Source of the DNA: CALCCV01 sp964388665
Lineage (GTDB): Bacteria; Bdellovibrionota; Bdellovibrionia; Bdellovibrionales; Bdellovibrionaceae
Assembly (NCBI GenBank): GCA_964388665.1
Contig: CAYMBJ010000005.1
Span: 37,597 to 101,596, forward strand
Direction: 5' to 3'
Length of the DNA: 64,000 nucleotides
Positions 60,207 through 64,000 of the stretch are shown here, in pieces (position 1 is the stretch's first letter; every line of letters starts with the position of its first letter). The position numbers were made by a program, and so were the translations under genes. Below the pieces are notes generated by a model. The model saw only the letters and a list, made by a program, of their open reading frames with translations, was not told the origin of the DNA and made no database searches.

Positions 60207-60251
60207 AGGGAATTTGGACCTGATGACTATAGTTTGTCTCTTTGATTCCCT
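60207..60251 (+). promoter_or_regulatory. Inverted repeat in the secA leader
   Basis: AGGGAAT (60207-60213) pairs with ATTCCCT (60245-60251), 20 bases before the secA ATG, which lacks a normal ribosome-binding site. A short hydrophobic reading frame starting at 60223 or 60214 runs across this region into secA in another frame. SecA expression is translationally controlled in some bacteria; here only the structure is seen. Confidence 0.35.
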
Positions 60252-60271
60252 CCTGCTATTCTGCGTTCGCT

Positions 60272-63010
60272 ATGCAAAAAATTGTAAAACAAATATTTGG
60301 TACCAAGCACGACCGAGAGATGAAAAAAATTCGTCCCTTGATCGAAAAAATCAATGCTCTCGAAAAATCCATGCAGGCACTGTCGGATTCAGAGCTGCAG
60401 GCGCAGACACCGCTCCTTAAGAGCGAACTGGCTGCAGGAAAAACTTTGGACGACATTTTGCCACAGGCCTTTGCGGTTTGCCGTGAAGCCTCCAAGCGCG
60501 TGTTGGGAATGAGGCATTACGACGTGCAGCTCATCGGCGGCGTTGTCTTGCACCGAGGCTCCATAGCGGAGATGCGCACTGGTGAGGGAAAGACCTTGGT
60601 GGCGACTCTTGCCGTGTATCTGAATGCACTCAGTGGCAAGGGTGTGCACGTGGTGACCGTCAATGACTACTTGGCACGACGTGACTCCGAATGGATGGGC
60701 AAACTTTACGGTTGGATGGGCCTCACCACTGGTATCATTGTTCACGGGATTAGCGAAGCTCAGCGCAAAGCCTCGTATCGTGCCGACATCACTTATGCCA
60801 CAAACAATGAACTTGGCTTTGACTACCTTCGCGACAATATGAAGCATCGCCTCGAGGATTTGGTGCAGAAGCCGCACAATTTCGCCATCATCGATGAGTG
60901 CGATTCGATCTTGATCGATGAAGCCAGAACACCACTTATCATTTCGGGTCCGGCCGAAGCCTCGACTGATAAATATTATGAAGTTAACAAAGTGATTCCA
61001 AAGCTCAAAAATCCTGAGCACTTTACCATGGAAGAAAAGAACAAATCCGTGGCCATCACCGAAGAGGGCAATGCCGAAATTGAAAAGCTTTTGGGGATTG
61101 AAAACCTTTATGATCCTCAACACATTGAACTCCTTCACCACATCTACCAGGGTCTAAAGGCACACAATCTCTATCGCCGCGATGTTGAGTACATGGTCAC
61201 CAATGGTGAGATTGTTATCGTCGACGAATTCACGGGTCGCTTGATGCCAGGACGTCGCTGGAGCGATGGCTTGCATCAGGCCATTGAAGCCAAAGAGGGT
61301 GTGGAAGTTAAGAACGAAAACCAAACATTGGCGACGATCACCTTTCAAAACTACTTTAAGATGTACAATAAACTCTCTGGCATGACGGGAACTGCTGACA
61401 CTGAGGCTGTGGAGTTTAAGAAGATTTACAATCTTGACGTTTCTGTGATTCCCACTAACAAGCCGATAGCGCGGGTGGATCACGACGACATTGTTTTTAA
61501 AACCGAAAATGCCAAGTACAAGGCCATCAGTGAAGACATCAAAATTCGCTACGAAAAAAATCAGCCTGTGCTAGTGGGAACGGTGAGCATCGAAAAATCA
61601 GAGACGCTTTCCAAGTGGCTCACAAAAACCGGTATCAAGCACGAAGTTTTGAATGCCAAGTATCACGAACGTGAAGCCGAAATCGTGGCGCAAGCAGGTC
61701 GCAAAGGCCGCATCACCATTGCTACCAATATGGCGGGTCGTGGAACAGACATTATGTTGGGTGGCAATCCAGAGGTGCTCGCGCGCCGCGAGGTGCCGGC
61801 GCTGCCAAAGGCGAAGTTGGACGGCGAAGAGGCACAAAAGCTTGAACAAGAAAATGAAGCTGCCTTTCGAGAGGCTTTGGCAAAGTACAAAAAACTTTGC
61901 GATGCCGAAAGACAAGAGGTGGTCGCCGCAGGTGGGCTCTACATTGTGGGGACCGAGCGCCATGAATCTCGACGTATCGACAATCAGTTGCGTGGACGAT
62001 CGGGTCGCCAAGGGGATCCGGGAGAGTCACGCTTTTATCTCTCGCTCGAAGACAATCTGATGAGGATTTTTAATGGCGAGCGGATTCAAAAGATCATGAC
62101 CATGCTCAATATTCCCGAGGACGAACCGATTACGGCTAAGATGGTGACCAAGGCCATCGAAGGCTCGCAGCGCAAGGTCGAGGGTCATCACTTTGATGTG
62201 CGAAAAAATATTTTGGACTATGACAACGTGATGAACCAACAGCGAAATGCGATCTATGGACTGCGCAAGCAAGTTCTTGCCGGAGATCAGCTTGAGCGCA
62301 TTGCTTTGGATATGCTCGGTGATGTGACCTCCGTTATGCTTGACGCCTATGTTGGTGTTGATCAAAAACCTGGGGACTGGAATTTAGAGGGCTTCAATAC
62401 CGAGCTGCAAAAGCAGTTTGGTTTTAAATTGGATTTCGAAAAAATTCCGATGAATCCAGATGCCATCACCAAAGAAGTCTCTGAGCGTGTAAAAGCCATT
62501 TACGAAAAGCAAAAAGAAACTATGGGTCCTCTTTGCGCTGAGGTCCAGCAGTGGATCATACTCAACTCGATTGATCACCACTGGAAAGAGCACCTAATGG
62601 TGATCGATAAGATCAAAGAGGGAATTTATTTGCGAGCGCACGCACAAAAAGATCCTTTGATTGAGTACAAAAAAGAAGCCTTCGCTGCTTTTGAGAACCT
62701 AAATTCAATCATTAAATCTGATGCCATGGAAAAGTTTTTGAAAGTGCAGTTGGTGGCCAAAGACCAACAGACCTTGCGCGAAAACTTGCGGTCTGAGGAC
62801 ACAGATCTTGAAGACTTGGATTACTCAGGTGGCGAAGAGCCCGTGCAGAGTTTTGAAAACTTTCAGCCGGCGGGCGCAGCTCGTGATCCCAATCTCGATT
62901 CTTCGCCGAGCTCGCAAAAACGACGCATGTCCTATTCTAATGACCCTGGTTCTGATCAAAAACTCAACCGTGAGCAGCGTCGGCGCATGCAAAAGGAAAA
63001 AAGAAAGTAG
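60272..63010 (+). CDS. secA: Preprotein translocase ATPase SecA
   Basis: A 912-residue SecA from ATG 60272; a TG-start codon at 60242 would add a non-family extension. Motifs: M-R-T-G-E-G-K-T-L (Walker A), D-E-C-D-S-I-L-I-D-E-A-R-T-P-L-I-I-S-G, G-M-T-G-T-A, N-M-A-G-R-G-T-D-I, L-R-G-R-S-G-R-Q-G-D-P-G-E-S-R-F. It drives proteins through SecYEG. The zinc-binding C-x-C-x8-C-H/C tail found in many SecA proteins is missing; the C-terminus is basic. A zinc-ribbon gene overlaps its stop by one base. Confidence 0.97.
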   Translation: MQKIVKQIFGTKHDREMKKIRPLIEKINALEKSMQALSDSELQAQTPLLKSELAAGKTLDDILPQAFAVCREASKRVLGMRHYDVQLIGGVVLHRGSIAEMRTGEGKTLVATLAVYLNALSGKGVHVVTVNDYLARRDSEWMGKLYGWMGLTTGIIVHGISEAQRKASYRADITYATNNELGFDYLRDNMKHRLEDLVQKPHNFAIIDECDSILIDEARTPLIISGPAEASTDKYYEVNKVIPKLKNPEHFTMEEKNKSVAITEEGNAEIEKLLGIENLYDPQHIELLHHIYQGLKAHNLYRRDVEYMVTNGEIVIVDEFTGRLMPGRRWSDGLHQAIEAKEGVEVKNENQTLATITFQNYFKMYNKLSGMTGTADTEAVEFKKIYNLDVSVIPTNKPIARVDHDDIVFKTENAKYKAISEDIKIRYEKNQPVLVGTVSIEKSETLSKWLTKTGIKHEVLNAKYHEREAEIVAQAGRKGRITIATNMAGRGTDIMLGGNPEVLARREVPALPKAKLDGEEAQKLEQENEAAFREALAKYKKLCDAERQEVVAAGGLYIVGTERHESRRIDNQLRGRSGRQGDPGESRFYLSLEDNLMRIFNGERIQKIMTMLNIPEDEPITAKMVTKAIEGSQRKVEGHHFDVRKNILDYDNVMNQQRNAIYGLRKQVLAGDQLERIALDMLGDVTSVMLDAYVGVDQKPGDWNLEGFNTELQKQFGFKLDFEKIPMNPDAITKEVSERVKAIYEKQKETMGPLCAEVQQWIILNSIDHHWKEHLMVIDKIKEGIYLRAHAQKDPLIEYKKEAFAAFENLNSIIKSDAMEKFLKVQLVAKDQQTLRENLRSEDTDLEDLDYSGGEEPVQSFENFQPAGAARDPNLDSSPSSQKRRMSYSNDPGSDQKLNREQRRRMQKEKRK

Positions 63011-63765
63011 TGGCCATAGCCTGTCCCTTCTGTCACAGCCAGCAAGAGGTGCCGCCCGCCAAGTTTGGCACTCTGGTGGCTTGTGAAAACTGCCAGCAAA
63101 CATTTTTGGTGGGCTGGGACGGCCAACCTCAGGCGGCGCCAGATTCCGCGCCGGATTCAGTATCAGAGACGGAGCCTGACAATGATTTTGGATCTCGAGA
63201 GTTAGAGCCATCATCGGATCCATCATCAGAATCAGAAGCATCATCAGAATCAGAATTTCCAAAAATAGATTTGCAGCAATTTGCGCCCACAGAGGTGATG
63301 CCCCCGGCTTTTCAGGAGTCGGAAACTCAAGTTGTCAATTTCAACGCGATTCCTCAGGGAAGTCCGGGCGAGGATTTTCAAGCCATTGAGCAAGAAGGTG
63401 GGTTTTCTGAAGAGGCAGCTGCCGGAGGTGATTTTTTTTCAGAAGCTGAGACGCCGGCGAGCTCGGCTATTGGCCGCGAGATGGAGGACTTTGGCAATGC
63501 GCTTGAGTCGCAGCCACTGTCTTATGATTTTAAAATCGAAGGCATTGAGACGCCTGAGCTATTGAGCCAACTTAAAGACGCATTGACTGATTCGCGTTTG
63601 GGCTGGGACACGCCTCTGCTGATCAGCTCAATTGCTGAGGGGAGCCTTTTGATCAAGGCGGTCCCTGGGCCTAAGGCGATCGTTTTGTATAACAGAATTA
63701 AATTCATCAATATTGATATAAAAATCACTCAGGCGCTCTTTAGCGTATCTCCACCAACCCCCTAG
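63010..63765 (+). CDS. Zinc-ribbon protein with Ser/Glu-rich region, unknown function
   Basis: A 251-residue protein starting at GTG 63010, overlapping the secA stop by one base, with AAGGAAAAAAG upstream. An N-terminal zinc ribbon (C-P-F-C at 5-8, C-E-N-C at about 26-29; MJ0042-like) is followed by a Ser/Glu/Asp/Pro-rich disordered section with S-S-E-S-E-type repeats (about 45-150) and a small alpha/beta domain (about 165-250). Its stop TAG lies within the CTAG end of the dispersed element. Coupling with secA suggests a link to secretion, but no function is known. Confidence 0.65.
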   Translation: MAIACPFCHSQQEVPPAKFGTLVACENCQQTFLVGWDGQPQAAPDSAPDSVSETEPDNDFGSRELEPSSDPSSESEASSESEFPKIDLQQFAPTEVMPPAFQESETQVVNFNAIPQGSPGEDFQAIEQEGGFSEEAAAGGDFFSEAETPASSAIGREMEDFGNALESQPLSYDFKIEGIETPELLSQLKDALTDSRLGWDTPLLISSIAEGSLLIKAVPGPKAIVLYNRIKFINIDIKITQALFSVSPPTP

Positions 63766-63843
63766 TGCTTTGTCAGGAGAGTTTCTTCGTTGTTGCTTCG
63801 TCGTCGCGGTTTTATTCATACAGCTTCCTCCTCGCGCCTCGCA
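63762..63843 (-). mobile_element. Second, one-ended copy of the 106-bp element
   Basis: From CTAGTGCTTTGTCAGG (63762-63777) to about 63843 the sequence follows the complement of the copy at 56840-56945 with few substitutions, including the internal CCTCCTC (ribosome-binding site on the minus strand) and ATG 63819 (minus). That frame begins M-N-K-T-A-T-T-K-Q-Q-R and is open leftward. The far end does not match; it gives way to another palindrome. The end abuts the zinc-ribbon gene and supplies its TAG stop. Confidence 0.75.
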
Positions 63844-63863
63844 GAAACTAATGTTAGGCTGTG

Positions 63864-63959
63864 CTAGCCTCAACTCGATTAAACCCCGGATTCCGCTGAA
63901 ATCCCCAGGGCTTAGGGCTAGGCTCAACTCGACAAAAATTATTGCCGAGTTGAGGCTAG
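63864..63959. mobile_element. 96-bp palindromic element with CTAG ends
   Basis: CTAGCCTCAACTCG (63864-63877) and its exact complement (63946-63959) bound 96 bases. A third, one-mismatch copy (CTAGGCTCAACTCG, 63918-63931) lies inside, so the right part can form a tight hairpin alone. The ends are again CTAG. It directly follows the truncated 106-bp element. No coding frame is seen. The remaining 63960-64000 shows nothing assignable. Confidence 0.6.
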
Positions 63960-64000
63960 TGTCCTGAGTCATATATAATTTGACACTTAGTGATGCGCTT

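Noticed and set aside
60389..61141. A 250-codon antisense frame inside secA
   Set aside because: It lies opposite a highly conserved gene, lacks a ribosome-binding site and family motifs, and is explained by the codon use of secA.

Overview
The window looks like chromosomal DNA from a Gram-negative bacterium of the Bdellovibrionota, i.e. a Bdellovibrio-like or related Oligoflexia-type organism. Evidence: (i) a Tad/Flp (type IVb) pilus gene set whose ATPase and platform genes run directly into a YD-repeat protein and a very small secreted protein, the gene neighbourhood called the host-interaction (hit) locus in Bdellovibrio bacteriovorus (bd0108/bd0109); (ii) a TIGR02147-type regulator; (iii) a BamD lipoprotein, a secretin and a beta-barrel-like protein, which imply an outer membrane; (iv) many small secreted and lipoprotein genes without recognisable families. 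I see no rRNA, tRNA, CRISPR array, phage module or complete insertion sequence. Species cannot be assigned from sequence reading alone.

Layout. 1-5.7 kb: partial secreted gene (minus), a fused TadZ-TadA ATPase, TadB, a YD-repeat protein and a hit-like small protein (plus). 5.8-10.7 kb: TetR regulator coupled to an unknown secreted protein, then two lipoproteins and an unknown secreted protein. 10.9-13.2 kb: groES-groEL behind a sigma32-like promoter. 13.3-21.1 kb: DUF4920-like protein, FG-GAP protein, a large envelope protein, a lone receiver domain, small exported proteins, a TPR plus winged-helix regulator and a secreted HExxH metallopeptidase. 21.1-25.5 kb (minus): the second half of the Tad system (Flp pilin, pilin-like genes, TadE-like proteins, CpaB, secretin CpaC). 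25.6-32.3 kb: mltG and an AST-like amino-acid catabolic operon (aminotransferase, M20 hydrolase, astA, astD). 32.3-37.3 kb: TPR/SH3 protein, cNMP-binding protein, AI-2E-type permease, bamD, TPR protein, hpt. 37.3-43.1 kb: a TIGR02147 gene interrupted by an in-frame amber codon, two exported Cys-rich proteins and an RmuC-like protein. 43.3-50.8 kb: lysC, nitroreductase, dus, typA and an ABC exporter. 50.8-56.7 kb (minus): LytM-like protein, mtgA, an SDR reductase, a PAP2 phosphatase and a GcvH-like protein lacking the lipoyl lysine. 56.9-58.8 kb: glnB-glnA. 59-64 kb: GGCT-like protein, trmL, secA and a zinc-ribbon protein.

The most notable observations are the split Tad/hit system with leaderless pilin-like genes, and a family of short palindromic elements. 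One type (about 106 bp, CTAG-bounded inverted ends) occurs once complete and twice degenerate. Every copy lies directly at the 3' end of a gene in the same relative orientation, twice providing the stop codon, and two copies carry a ribosome-binding site plus a short reading frame. Several enzymes have lost residues normally required for activity: Hpt, the GcvH-like protein, the LytM-like protein and the RmuC-like protein.
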